Shown one piece after another: positions 31,963 to 39,395 of a stretch of DNA of 39,395 nucleotides (position 1 is the first letter of the stretch; the number at the start of each line of letters is the position of its first letter). A program made the translations under genes and the position numbers. Where the stretch lies: NCBI GenBank assembly GCA_903928495.1, contig CAIYQZ010000032.1, positions 1 to 39,395 of the forward strand, written 5' to 3'. The notes below the pieces were generated by a model. The model ran no database searches. It saw only the letters and a list, made by a program, of their open reading frames with translations, and was not told the DNA's origin. The DNA comes from an uncultured bacterium (GTDB lineage: Bacteria; Pseudomonadota; Gammaproteobacteria; Burkholderiales; Burkholderiaceae_C).

Positions 31963-32502
31963 GTGTATTCAAACTACCTGACGTTGGCCGCAGGCTTAGT
32001 CGTTGTCACCGTGTTGGGCGGTTGTGCAAGCCCCGCCTCTCATTTGGCTATGAGTCCCACGGCGAATGAATTACCAATTGCGACCAGTGCTTCACACTTG
32101 AAGGGTTTGGTCGCTGTTCGTAATGTGACGGGTGGGAAGGAAACCAATCCTTTGTGGACATCGCAGGTGGATGCGAGTGCATTCAAGCTGGCACTTCAAA
32201 ACTCGTTGGCATCAAGCGGCATGGCGGCGACAAATCCCTCGTCTGCGAAGTACGTCGTAGATGCTGATTTGAAAGCTCTGAATCAGCCTGTATTTGGGCT
32301 GACTTTTGACGTTGAATCAACCGTTCAATACACAGTTGAGAGTGCAGGAGTGGGTAAAGACGTGACAGTGAAGGCGGTTGGCACCGCATCTGTCTCAGAT
32401 GCTTTTGCTGGCGTCGAAAGGCTGAAAATGGCAAATGAGCGATCAATCAAAGAAAACATAAAAGCGTTTCTGACGAAATTTGTATCGCTTGCCGCCCAAT
32501 AA
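31963..32502 (+). CDS. putative lipoprotein of unknown function
   Basis: A 179-residue protein from GTG 31963 with a lipoprotein signal (YSNYLTLAAGLVVVTVLGGC, lipobox LGGC). An AGGCGA ribosome-like site precedes the GTG; a GTG at 31933 inside the preceding gene is the alternative start. The mature domain (LKGLVAVRNVTGGKETNPLW, YVVDADLKALNQPVFGLTF, then VQYTVES) looks like a beta-rich envelope lipoprotein domain. It follows the first lipoprotein gene by 14 bases, so they form a pair. It is AT-rich like its neighbour. Confidence 0.7.
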   Translation: MYSNYLTLAAGLVVVTVLGGCASPASHLAMSPTANELPIATSASHLKGLVAVRNVTGGKETNPLWTSQVDASAFKLALQNSLASSGMAATNPSSAKYVVDADLKALNQPVFGLTFDVESTVQYTVESAGVGKDVTVKAVGTASVSDAFAGVERLKMANERSIKENIKAFLTKFVSLAAQ

Positions 32503-32516
32503 GTCGGAGTGCCCGC

Positions 32517-33581
32517 TCAGTTCCCGCTGGGTGGTACTTTGTCCATCACCCGGTCCATCAGGCCAGCGCCCACCCACATGCCCACCAGTGCCAGCCAGGC
32601 GGTGACAGCGAAGATGGCGCCGCCCGTCATGCCTGCGCCCACGGCGCAGCCCCCGGCCAGCATGGAGCCAAAGCCCATGAGCACCGCGCCTGCGATGTAG
32701 CGGCGCATGGTGTGGCCATCTTTGAAGCCTTCGAGCTTCCACTCGCGTCCAATGAGTGCGCCGATGGCTGCGCCGGCAAACACACCGGGCATCAGGCCGA
32801 AATCGAAGCCGATTTTGGGGCCGGGGTTCTCCAGCACGCGCATCAGCCACTCGGCCGAAGGGCCACTGAAGGTGAGGCCTTGCACGTTCACCACCTCGAA
32901 CGAGTTTTGTGACACGCGGTAGCTGAACCACCAGGCCGCTGCAACGGTCAGTCCGGTGACGATGGCCGTCATCCATTTGGTGGGTGACCACTGGTTGCGC
33001 ACGGCAAAAAACACCCCGGCCAGCAGCCACACGCCACCGAACACCAGCCCGCCCCAGTTGCCCAGGCCACTCCAGGCCAGCAAGTCACGCCCGGAGCCAC
33101 CATCGATCGTCCACCAACCGCTGATGGTCTGGCGCAGCGGCGACAGTGCGCCTGACAGCGATGCCTGTGCCGCCACAGCAAAAATCAGTCCCGAGAGCAG
33201 GGCGCGCAGGTTGCCAGTGGCTGACAGCACCAGCAGGCGGCTGGCGCAGCCACGTGTGAGGATCATGCCCATCCCAAACACCAAGCCACCCACCAGTGCG
33301 CCTGACAGGCTGCCTGTGTTCGCCATTTGCCGCGAAGTGGATACGTCGAGAGAACCCGTGAGGATGAGCACTTGCACCGCCACCACGGCAGACGAAAACG
33401 CCATCAGCCACACGGGCAGTTTTTCGCCAAACTGGCCATGCCAGAACTCAATGACGGCTGCCCGCAGGCAGAACTTGGAGCGTTGCGCGAAAAAACCGAA
33501 CAGCAAGCCCAGCACCAGACCACCTGCAGCCAGCACAGTGCCCTCTCCGTGTTGTTCCAGCAGGGCGGTCAAATCCATCAT
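32517..33581 (-). CDS. YeeE/YedE-family (TsuA-like) sulfur-compound permease
   Basis: A 354-residue multi-pass membrane protein of the YeeE/YedE family. The characterised member TsuA takes up thiosulfate through conserved cysteines. Such Cys-containing stretches are visible: FAQRSKFCLRAAVIEF, MILTRGCASRLLVLSATGN and MLAGGCAVGAGMTGGAI. Two start codons lie next to each other (33581 and 33578). It follows the histidine kinase gene by 27 bases on the same strand, and converges on the lipoprotein gene with 14 bases between. Confidence 0.88.
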   Translation of the reverse strand: MMDLTALLEQHGEGTVLAAGGLVLGLLFGFFAQRSKFCLRAAVIEFWHGQFGEKLPVWLMAFSSAVVAVQVLILTGSLDVSTSRQMANTGSLSGALVGGLVFGMGMILTRGCASRLLVLSATGNLRALLSGLIFAVAAQASLSGALSPLRQTISGWWTIDGGSGRDLLAWSGLGNWGGLVFGGVWLLAGVFFAVRNQWSPTKWMTAIVTGLTVAAAWWFSYRVSQNSFEVVNVQGLTFSGPSAEWLMRVLENPGPKIGFDFGLMPGVFAGAAIGALIGREWKLEGFKDGHTMRRYIAGAVLMGFGSMLAGGCAVGAGMTGGAIFAVTAWLALVGMWVGAGLMDRVMDKVPPSGN

Positions 33582-33608
33582 GGTCGCGGTCTTTCGTGGG
33601 TGGTGCGG

Positions 33609-35267
33609 TCAGGTGGGCAGTCCTATGCTGACCGTGCAGCCCTTGCCGGGCTGGCTGTCGGCGCGAATTGTCCCGCCATGCAGGGCCACGATGCGTTGAC
33701 TTAGCGCAAGACCTGTGCCTGTGCCCTCGAAGTCCATGGAGTGGTGTTGGCGTTGAAACATCACGAACAGGTTGGTGGCGCGCTCGCGGTCAAAACCCGC
33801 ACCGTTGTCTTTCACCCACAGAACGGTGCGCGGTTCGCCTTGCGGGTAGCCGGAGGGTTGGGGGTCTGAAGGGTTGGCATGGCGCCATCCCATTTCGATG
33901 CAGGCTGCGGGGGTGTGGCGTGTGTACTTCAGGGCGTTGTCCAGCAGGCAACCCAGCAGTTTGCCCAGCAGGCTGGCATCGCCTTGCACCTGTGGCCACT
34001 GGCTGGGAACCACCCATTCGACGGTCCGGTCACCGGCAGCAGTTTGTGCGTATCCGATCTGGGCGTGCACCACGGTGCCCAGGTCGACCGTCGTGGCAGT
34101 GAGTGTGGTGCGCCCCAGCCGGGCGTACTCCAGCACGCTTTCGATCATTTTGGCCAGGCGGCGGTTGGATTGGTCGACCGCCTCCAGGTGTCTGGTCATG
34201 GTGTTCGCCACGGGGGCGGGCAAGGCGGTGATGTGGTCGTTCAGGTCTTCGCGCAGCAGCGTGACAAAGCCTGAAATGTGGCGCAGCGGGGCACGCAGGT
34301 CGTGCGAAACCATGTGGGCAAAGGCGTCGATGTCGCGGTTGGCCATGGTCAGTTCACGGGTGCGGCTTTGTATGCGCGTCTCCAGTTCCTGGTTCAGGTC
34401 GGCCATCACGGCTTCGAGCCGTTTCGCGGCCGTCATGTCTTTGGTGATGGCGCTCAGCCCTTGCAACTCGCCCCGTCCGTTGCGCAACGCGGTCAGGGTG
34501 GTGTGAGCCCAGAAAGGGGGCTGGCCCTCCCGGACCTGCCAGCCGTCAGACTCGGCGTGGCCGTTGTCAATGGCCTGGCGCAGCAACTGGCCCAGGGCCG
34601 CCGGTGCGCTGCCGGGGTGGCTGGCATCCAGCAGCAAGCCCAGGTGCTGGCGCAAGGCCAGGTGCGGGGGAATGGCGTGCAGGCGCTGTGCGCTGTCGGT
34701 CCAGTCGGTGATGTTGCCGTCGGCATCCAGAAAATAAATGCAGTAGTCCTGCAGGCCATCCACCATCAGCCGGAAGCGCTGTTCACTTTCAAACAGCTTG
34801 GCGGTGCGCTCCTGCACGCGTTCTTCCAGGTCGCGGTTGGCTTCCAGCACCAGGTCTTCGATGCGTTTGTGGTGGGTGATGTCGTGCAACTCCACAAACA
34901 GGCCGTGCACTTCGCCCTGGCGCAGATCGGGGCGGTAACGCACTTCTACCTGCAGGCGCTGCCCGGTGGGGGTCAGGCGCTCGTATTCGAATGACTGTGG
35001 CTCACCGCGCAGGGCGGCCTGTGCCCTGGGCAGGATGTCGTCCCGCATGTTGGGCTGCACCAGCGAGACGAACGGCGCACCCTCCAGCGGTTGGCCTGGC
35101 TTTTCAAACAGTTGGCGGTAGCTGGCGTTGGCGTAGCGGCACAGCAGCGTGCGGTCGAAGTAGGCAATCATCGTGGGCACGTTGTCCACGATGCTGCGGA
35201 TCAGGTCGGACGATGCGGCATCGAGCGCACCAAAGGCTGTTGACAGGGGGGAGAGCGGTTCTTGCAT
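33609..35267 (-). CDS. soluble two-PAS histidine kinase
   Basis: A 552-residue kinase with no membrane segment. PAS 1 (about 20-135, IVDNVPTMIAYFDRTLLCRY) is followed by a coiled-coil (LVLEANRDLEERVQERTAK), PAS 2 (about 165-290, MVDGLQDYCIYFLDADGNIT), a second coiled-coil, a HisKA domain with MVSHDLRAPLRHISGF (around residue 325) and a HATPase domain with LLDNALKYT, VKDNGAGFD and GTGTGLALSQRIV. The layout resembles bacteriophytochrome-type kinases without the photosensory part. No partner regulator is adjacent. It shares a 146-bp divergent region with the SOS operon and is followed by the YeeE-type gene. Confidence 0.9.
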   Translation of the reverse strand: MQEPLSPLSTAFGALDAASSDLIRSIVDNVPTMIAYFDRTLLCRYANASYRQLFEKPGQPLEGAPFVSLVQPNMRDDILPRAQAALRGEPQSFEYERLTPTGQRLQVEVRYRPDLRQGEVHGLFVELHDITHHKRIEDLVLEANRDLEERVQERTAKLFESEQRFRLMVDGLQDYCIYFLDADGNITDWTDSAQRLHAIPPHLALRQHLGLLLDASHPGSAPAALGQLLRQAIDNGHAESDGWQVREGQPPFWAHTTLTALRNGRGELQGLSAITKDMTAAKRLEAVMADLNQELETRIQSRTRELTMANRDIDAFAHMVSHDLRAPLRHISGFVTLLREDLNDHITALPAPVANTMTRHLEAVDQSNRRLAKMIESVLEYARLGRTTLTATTVDLGTVVHAQIGYAQTAAGDRTVEWVVPSQWPQVQGDASLLGKLLGCLLDNALKYTRHTPAACIEMGWRHANPSDPQPSGYPQGEPRTVLWVKDNGAGFDRERATNLFVMFQRQHHSMDFEGTGTGLALSQRIVALHGGTIRADSQPGKGCTVSIGLPT

Positions 35268-35358
35268 CACGGTAGCGAGGGCTGGTCAAGATCAGCATAT
35301 CGGGTTTTGACGCTCATGACGGGGTGACCTTCTTTTGTCCGGCAACAGTCGCCCTGGT

Positions 35359-35391
35359 TTGACACTGGAAAAATACTGTATAAAAATACAG
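35359..35391 (+). promoter_or_regulatory. LexA-controlled promoter of imuA-imuB-dnaE2
   Basis: A perfect SOS box CTG-N10-CAG (CTGTATAAAAATACAG, 35376-35391) lies 22 bases before imuA. A consensus -35 TTGACA (35359-35364) sits 11 bp upstream, and the AT-rich centre of the box overlaps the -10 position. LexA binding here should silence the operon until DNA damage. Confidence 0.9.
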
Positions 35392-35413
35392 TTTCAGGTG
35401 ATCGAACCCCGCC

Positions 35414-36238
35414 ATGCCTGCCCGTTTTCCTGTCCGTCCGGACGCTTCGCCCCAGGCATTGCCCGGTGTCTGGCGTGCCCATGAGTTGCCCGTGGCTGCC
35501 GGTCTGGCCTGGGCCACCGGCCATCCTGCGCTGGACGCGCAGCTGCCTGGGCAAGGCTGGCCTGTGGGGGCCCTGACCGAGGTGCTGCAGACCTCCGGTG
35601 CTCATCATGAGTGGCAACTGGTGTTGCCTGCGTTGGGCAGATGGCAGCGCCATGTGCCCGGGCCAGGCTTGCCCGCACGGCCGGGCGTGGTGCTGGTGGG
35701 GCCACCGCACACCGCACTCATGCCTGCGCTGGCTGCGCACGGTGTCCACACGGCAGCCATGCTGACGGTGGGCACCGATGACCCTGCCCAGCGCCTCTGG
35801 GTGTGCGAACAGGCACTGCAGTGTCCTGAGGTGGGTGCCGTTCTGGCGTGGTTGCCCCATGCGCCCATGGCCGCCTTGAGGCGTTTGCAGATGGCTGCTG
35901 CGCGCCAGGGCGGTTTGCTGTGGGCGTTTCGCCCGCTGGCTGCCCAAGCCCAGGCCAGCCCGGCCGTGCTGCGCCTGGCGGTGCAGGTGACTCCGGATGG
36001 CGAGGGGTTGCAGGTGCAGGTGCTCAAGCGCCGTGGCCCCGCTCTGGCCAGTCCGCTGGCGCTGGCCCCCGTGGGCAGCGCCCTGCAGGCAGCGCTGGCC
36101 GGCGCACGCTGGCGCAACCGCCTGCGCCAGGCTGGGCTGCCCCCGCGCACAAACGAGGTGCCACATGACACCCCCCCCGCTGTGGTTGGCGCTGGCCATA
36201 CCCGCGTCACCCACGCCGTCCGCACTGCCGTCGCCTGA
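35414..36238 (+). CDS. imuA: SOS mutagenesis protein ImuA
   Basis: A 274-residue RecA-like accessory protein of the ImuA-ImuB-DnaE2 mutasome used for translesion synthesis. The N-terminal WRAHELPVAAGLAWATGHPA and LPGQGWPVGALTEVL are typical of the proteobacterial ImuA (SulA-like) group; a Walker-like GPP loop (VVLVGPPHTALMPAL) and CPEVGAVLAWLPHAPMAAL follow. It is the first gene behind the LexA box. Its last 74 bases overlap imuB in another frame, an unusually long overlap. Confidence 0.9.
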   Translation: MPARFPVRPDASPQALPGVWRAHELPVAAGLAWATGHPALDAQLPGQGWPVGALTEVLQTSGAHHEWQLVLPALGRWQRHVPGPGLPARPGVVLVGPPHTALMPALAAHGVHTAAMLTVGTDDPAQRLWVCEQALQCPEVGAVLAWLPHAPMAALRRLQMAAARQGGLLWAFRPLAAQAQASPAVLRLAVQVTPDGEGLQVQVLKRRGPALASPLALAPVGSALQAALAGARWRNRLRQAGLPPRTNEVPHDTPPAVVGAGHTRVTHAVRTAVA

Positions 36239-37616
36239 CGCACCCGCAGGTGCCTGCACGCCCCCACCCGATTGGCTGGGGGCGTGCGCCTTGCAGGTCA
36301 CACCCCGCGTGGCGCGGCTGGAGGAGGCATGGGGCCTGGACGTGGGCCACACTTTGCGGCTGTGGGGTGGGTTGCCCGGTGTGCTGAAGCGTTTGCACGC
36401 CGAGGTGTTGGCCTCTGAGGCATTCAGGGTCGATCCAGGCACGGTGCCAGAGCTGTCGCAGGGGCCCACCGCGCTTGCCGCGCTGGCCCGTTGGCGGGCT
36501 GGCCAGCGCACGCCGCTGTGGGGTGAGGGAGCGGGTGTGCCGGACGCACAGCCGTTGCAGCACCTGCCGCTGCACACCCTCAGCGCGGCCAGGCCTCATG
36601 CGGCCGTGTTGGCCCGTTTGGGCCTGCGCACCTGGGGTCATCTGCGCCGCCTGCCGCGCGACGGGGTGGCCCGGCGTTGGGGCAGCGGTGTGTTGACCGC
36701 ACTCGACCAGGCCTTGGGTGTGCGCCCACACCCCCATGTGTGGCTGGCCCTGCCGCCTGATTTCGACCAAACCCGTGAGCTGCCCCATGCCCTCGACAGT
36801 GCCCCCGCCCTGTTGCCCCATGCCCAGCGGCTGCTGGAGGCTCTGCAGGCTTGGTTGCGTGCGCGCCAGCGTGGAGTGCTGGCTGTGCGCTGGCAATGGA
36901 CACACGACACCCGGCGCGATGTCCCGGCCACAGGCGGCTTTGAGCTGCGCACAGCGCAGGCCACCCAGGCACTGGACCACTTGCTGCGCCTGACCTCCGA
37001 ACACCTGGCCCGCCTGCCCCTGGTCGCGCCCGTGTTGGCCCTGAGGTTGAGCACCCTGGCCCACGCACCCTGGGTGGCAGGCAGCGCCGACTGCTGGCAG
37101 GCCCAGCCGCCCTCCGGTCCGCAGCCCGTGCCCTGGACCGCTTTGCTGGAACGCCTGTCGGCCCGCCTGGGCCCTGACGCCCTCACTGTGTGGCAGCCCC
37201 ACAGCGACCACCGCGCCGAGCACATGCAGCACGTCGATGCATTGCAAAAAGTAGCTGATAAATCAATACAGTCAAGCGGTGGAGGCATTTTTTGTTCTGA
37301 AAAAAAGACCGACCAGACGTGGCCAGCAGCCAGTGGCAGTCTGTGGCCCACTTGGTTGTTGAGCCCACCACAGCCGCTGGCCGTCCGTGGGCACCGCCCC
37401 TGTTTTCAGGGCGAGTTGCAGCTGCTGGCCGGGCCGCAGCGTCTGGAGTTGACCCAGTGGCCCGGTGCAGGTGTATCCGTCGCACCCGACGTGGCTGATG
37501 GCGAATGGGCCACGGTGCGTGACTACTTTGTGGCGCGCAGCCCACGGGTGGGGTTGCTGTGGGTGTACCGCGTGCCGCCCGGGGCACGCTGGTTTTTGCA
37601 CGGTGTGTATGCATGA
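36165..37616 (+). CDS. imuB: ImuB, inactive Y-family polymerase homologue (with repeat-derived insert)
   Basis: A 483-residue Y-family-like protein that serves as clamp-linked scaffold for DnaE2. From the start [13 protein letters not shown] it lacks the normal N-terminal catalytic-palm motif, then shows the ImuB stretches [55 protein letters not shown] and the C-terminal [19 protein letters not shown]. Residues 363-380 ([18 protein letters not shown]) are encoded by the dispersed repeat and lie in the linker before the C-terminal domain. It overlaps imuA by 74 bases and dnaE2 by 4 (ATGA). Confidence 0.9.
   Translation: MTPPPLWLALAIPASPTPSALPSPDAPAGACTPPPDWLGACALQVTPRVARLEEAWGLDVGHTLRLWGGLPGVLKRLHAEVLASEAFRVDPGTVPELSQGPTALAALARWRAGQRTPLWGEGAGVPDAQPLQHLPLHTLSAARPHAAVLARLGLRTWGHLRRLPRDGVARRWGSGVLTALDQALGVRPHPHVWLALPPDFDQTRELPHALDSAPALLPHAQRLLEALQAWLRARQRGVLAVRWQWTHDTRRDVPATGGFELRTAQATQALDHLLRLTSEHLARLPLVAPVLALRLSTLAHAPWVAGSADCWQAQPPSGPQPVPWTALLERLSARLGPDALTVWQPHSDHRAEHMQHVDALQKVADKSIQSSGGGIFCSEKKTDQTWPAASGSLWPTWLLSPPQPLAVRGHRPCFQGELQLLAGPQRLELTQWPGAGVSVAPDVADGEWATVRDYFVARSPRVGLLWVYRVPPGARWFLHGVYA
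37251..37304 (+). repeat. dispersed 54-nt repeat, copy C inside imuB
   Basis: GTAGCTGATAAATCAATACA, then GTCAAGCGGTGGAGGC, then a T-rich end and an A-run. It is about 37% GC by hand count in a very GC-rich gene. It is in frame ([18 protein letters not shown]) and closest to intergenic copy A. Confidence 0.88.
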
Positions 37617-39395
37617 CCCCTGTTGCACCGCTGGCGGGGTATGCCGAGTTGTGTGCCCTGTCCAACTTCAGTTTTCAGCAGGGGGCATCCCACCCTGAAG
37701 AGCTGGTGGCACGGGCACACGCGCTGGGTTACCAGGCGCTGGCGCTCACGGATGACTGTTCCGTGGCCGGTGTGGTGCGTGCACACACCCAGGCACTCCA
37801 ATGCGGCTTGGCCCTGGTGCCTGGTGCCAGCTTCACGCTCAGCGGTGCGGTGCCCGATGGCTGGCGCATGGTGGTGTTGCCCCGTCACCTGGATGGGTGG
37901 GGCAGGTTGTGCCAGTACATCACCGCCTGCCGGGCCCACAGCCCCAAAGGCAGTTACCGCGCCACTTGGCCCCAGCCGGGGTCTGGGCTGCTGGCAGGTT
38001 GCGAGGTGGTGCTGTTGCCGCCGCGACTGGGTGCCCACCAGTTGCATGAAATCGAAGCAATAGATTCAATATTGGAAAGCGCTAGAGTCTGTTTTGATGT
38101 TGAAAACGACGGCCTGTGGCTGGGCGCCGTGTTGCACCAGCAACTGGACGACGACTGGTGGATGATGCAACTGCACCACTGGTCTGCGGCCACCGGGCTC
38201 CCACTTGTGGCGGTGGGCGGGGTGCTGATGCACGCCCGCTCGCGCAAGCCCTTGCACGATGTGTTGACCGCCGTCCGCCTGGGGCTGCCAGTGGCCGACT
38301 GCGGGCAGGCGCTGCTGCCCAACGCACAGGCCCATTTGCGCACGCGCTTGCAGCTGGGTCGTCTGTACCCACCTGCCTTGTTGCAAGCCACCGTGACCGT
38401 GGCGGAGCGTTGTCGCTTCAGCTTGACAGAGCTTCGCTACCAATACCCCATGGAAACCGTGGGTGCCGGCGAAACCCCGGCCCAAACGCTGGCGCGGCTC
38501 ACTTGGGCGGGGGCTGTGTGGCGGTATGGGGGCGTTGCTTCGCTCGGTGCGCAGGGTTTGGGTGAGGCTGCCTTGCGCGCTGCGCCGCCAACGGGTGCGC
38601 CGTCCTCCGCATGCTGCGAGCAGAAATTGTCGGGCGGCCCACCCATTGCTGACGCGGACCATGGCACGCCAACAGGGAAGTCCGAACCCGTGTTGGGTGC
38701 TGGCGCGCCAGCCCGCAGCGCAGCGGGACGATCGGGGGTGGGGGGTGACGATTTCTGCTCGCAGCATGAGGAGCCCCCCACCCCCGATCGTCCCGCCCCC
38801 AAACCTGCCAGCCAAGGCGAACCCACCACGGCCACTACCCAATTCATTCCAGAAACAGTCAAAACCCAGATCGAGCACGAACTGGCCCTCATCGCCGAAC
38901 TGGGCTACGAGATGTACTTCCTCACGGTGCACGACCTGGTGCGCTTTGCCCGCAGTCGCGACATCCTGTGCCAGGGCCGGGGCTCTGCCGCCAACTCCGC
39001 CGTGTGCTACTGCCTGGGCGTGACCGAGGTAGACCCGAGCCGGATGAATGTGCTGTTTGAGCGGTTTATATCCCGGGAGCGCGATGAGCCGCCCGATATT
39101 GATATCGATTTTGAGCACCAGCGCCGCGAGGAGGTTATTCAGTACATCTACGCCAAGTACGGTCGTGACCGCGCCGCCATTACCGGGGTGGTGACCAGCT
39201 ACCGCCCGCGCAGCGCTTTGCGCGACGTGGGGCGGGCGCTGGAAATTCCGGAGGTGCTGATCAACGCCCTGGCCAAAGAGCACCCGGGCATGTACAGCCG
39301 CGAGATTTTGAGCGATCGTTTGCATGCCGCGATGCAGCGGGTGCAGGAGGGCAGTGGCGCAGACCTGGCGTTGCCCGACAGTGTGCGATTGCAGC
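37613..39395 (+). CDS. dnaE2: error-prone DNA polymerase DnaE2 (3' end cut by window edge), two in-frame insertions
   Basis: C-family polymerase of the SOS mutasome. About 594 codons of the usual 1,040-1,100 are present. The N-terminal PHP domain starts with [20 protein letters not shown] and [19 protein letters not shown]. The polymerase core begins with [20 protein letters not shown] and [20 protein letters not shown], and the catalytic [16 protein letters not shown] is intact. Two additions stand out: residues 148-165 from the dispersed repeat, and about residues 331-395 from a palindromic element within a longer low-complexity stretch (about 315-415) between [12 protein letters not shown] and the core. 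Both keep the frame. The overlap with imuB is ATGA. Confidence 0.93.
   Translation, partial: MTPVAPLAGYAELCALSNFSFQQGASHPEELVARAHALGYQALALTDDCSVAGVVRAHTQALQCGLALVPGASFTLSGAVPDGWRMVVLPRHLDGWGRLCQYITACRAHSPKGSYRATWPQPGSGLLAGCEVVLLPPRLGAHQLHEIEAIDSILESARVCFDVENDGLWLGAVLHQQLDDDWWMMQLHHWSAATGLPLVAVGGVLMHARSRKPLHDVLTAVRLGLPVADCGQALLPNAQAHLRTRLQLGRLYPPALLQATVTVAERCRFSLTELRYQYPMETVGAGETPAQTLARLTWAGAVWRYGGVASLGAQGLGEAALRAAPPTGAPSSACCEQKLSGGPPIADADHGTPTGKSEPVLGAGAPARSAAGRSGVGGDDFCSQHEEPPTPDRPAPKPASQGEPTTATTQFIPETVKTQIEHELALIAELGYEMYFLTVHDLVRFARSRDILCQGRGSAANSAVCYCLGVTEVDPSRMNVLFERFISRERDEPPDIDIDFEHQRREEVIQYIYAKYGRDRAAITGVVTSYRPRSALRDVGRALEIPEVLINALAKEHPGMYSREILSDRLHAAMQRVQEGSGADLALPDSVRLQ
38054..38107 (+). 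repeat. dispersed 54-nt repeat, copy D inside dnaE2
   Basis: GAAGCAATAGATTCAATATT, then GGAAAGCGCTAGAGTC, then TGTTTTGATGTTGAAAAC. It is about 35% GC by hand count. It is in frame and encodes [18 protein letters not shown], 9 of 18 residues identical to the rpoN copy. Confidence 0.85.
38605..38796. repeat. about 192-bp palindromic element inserted in frame in dnaE2
   Basis: Two inverted repeats interleave. Pair 1: 38605-38631 with 38747-38773 (27 bp, 25 matching; core ATGCTGCGAGCAGAAAT). Pair 2: 38723-38745 with 38774-38796 (23 bp, perfect; GCGGGACGATCGGGGG at its start). The order is L1, L2, R1, R2, so the two hairpins exclude each other or form a pseudoknot. A 14-bp palindrome GCTGGCGCGCCAGC (38699-38712) lies between. 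No stop codon occurs in the dnaE2 frame. It looks like a small non-autonomous element; no transposase is present. Confidence 0.85.

Noticed and set aside
38723-38796. The GC-rich 23-bp hairpin in dnaE2 as a transcription terminator
   Set aside because: It has no T-tract, sits inside an open reading frame, and shares sequence with an interleaved second inverted repeat; it fits an inserted element better.

Overview
This window looks like a chromosome segment of a GC-rich betaproteobacterium, most likely Burkholderiales/Comamonadaceae (Hydrogenophaga/Rhodoferax/Acidovorax-like). The evidence is dense GC-rich coding, two complete tripartite tricarboxylate transport (TctABC) systems each with a TctD/TctE-type two-component pair, an lptA-lptB-rpoN block, RdgC, and a LexA-controlled imuA-imuB-dnaE2 cassette. 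No rRNA, tRNA, CRISPR array, transposase or phage gene was recognised. No gene-free stretch exceeds 300 bases.

Layout. 1-3.9 kb: malate synthase G (cut by the left edge), a tartrate/D-malate dehydrogenase, a class II aldolase-like protein and an Mpo1-like protein, suggesting use of small hydroxy- and dicarboxylic acids. 4.0-9.5 kb: first TTT transporter (tctA, tctB, tctC on the minus strand), divergent from its own tctD-tctE. 9.5-14.3 kb: LysR regulator, rdgC, an argO/lysE-type exporter with its divergent argP/lysG-type regulator, psiF and a DsrE-like exported protein. 14.4-20.8 kb: argS, a SPOR protein, dsbA, lptA-lptB and rpoN. 20.8-26.0 kb: second TTT cluster, all on plus (tctD-tctE-tctC-tctB-tctA). 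26.1-27.9 kb: minus-strand group with a GH8 endoglucanase and a nuclease-fold protein. 28.0-30.6 kb: rlmL, a PIN-domain protein and a UPF0149/SEC-C protein. 30.6-32.5 kb: a more AT-rich patch with yefM-yoeB, a small XRE regulator and two lipoproteins. 32.5-35.3 kb: a YeeE/YedE permease and a two-PAS histidine kinase. 35.4 kb to the end: SOS mutagenesis operon imuA-imuB-dnaE2 (cut by the right edge) behind a perfect LexA box.

The most unusual signal is a dispersed, AT-rich repeat of about 54 nt found six times. Four copies lie inside unrelated genes (rpoN, rlmL, imuB, dnaE2), always in the same orientation and the same reading frame, where they encode a recognisable 18-residue peptide. Two diverged copies lie between genes, each touching the T-tract of an intrinsic terminator. 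This resembles in principle the protein-coding palindromic elements of Rickettsia, but the sequence is different. dnaE2 carries a second, unrelated insertion of about 192 bp, open in frame and built from two interleaved inverted repeats. Other points worth checking are an SSB-like C-terminal tail on RdgC, loss of the G1-box aspartate in the second TctE kinase, and 11-bp-period direct repeats upstream of the second tctC.
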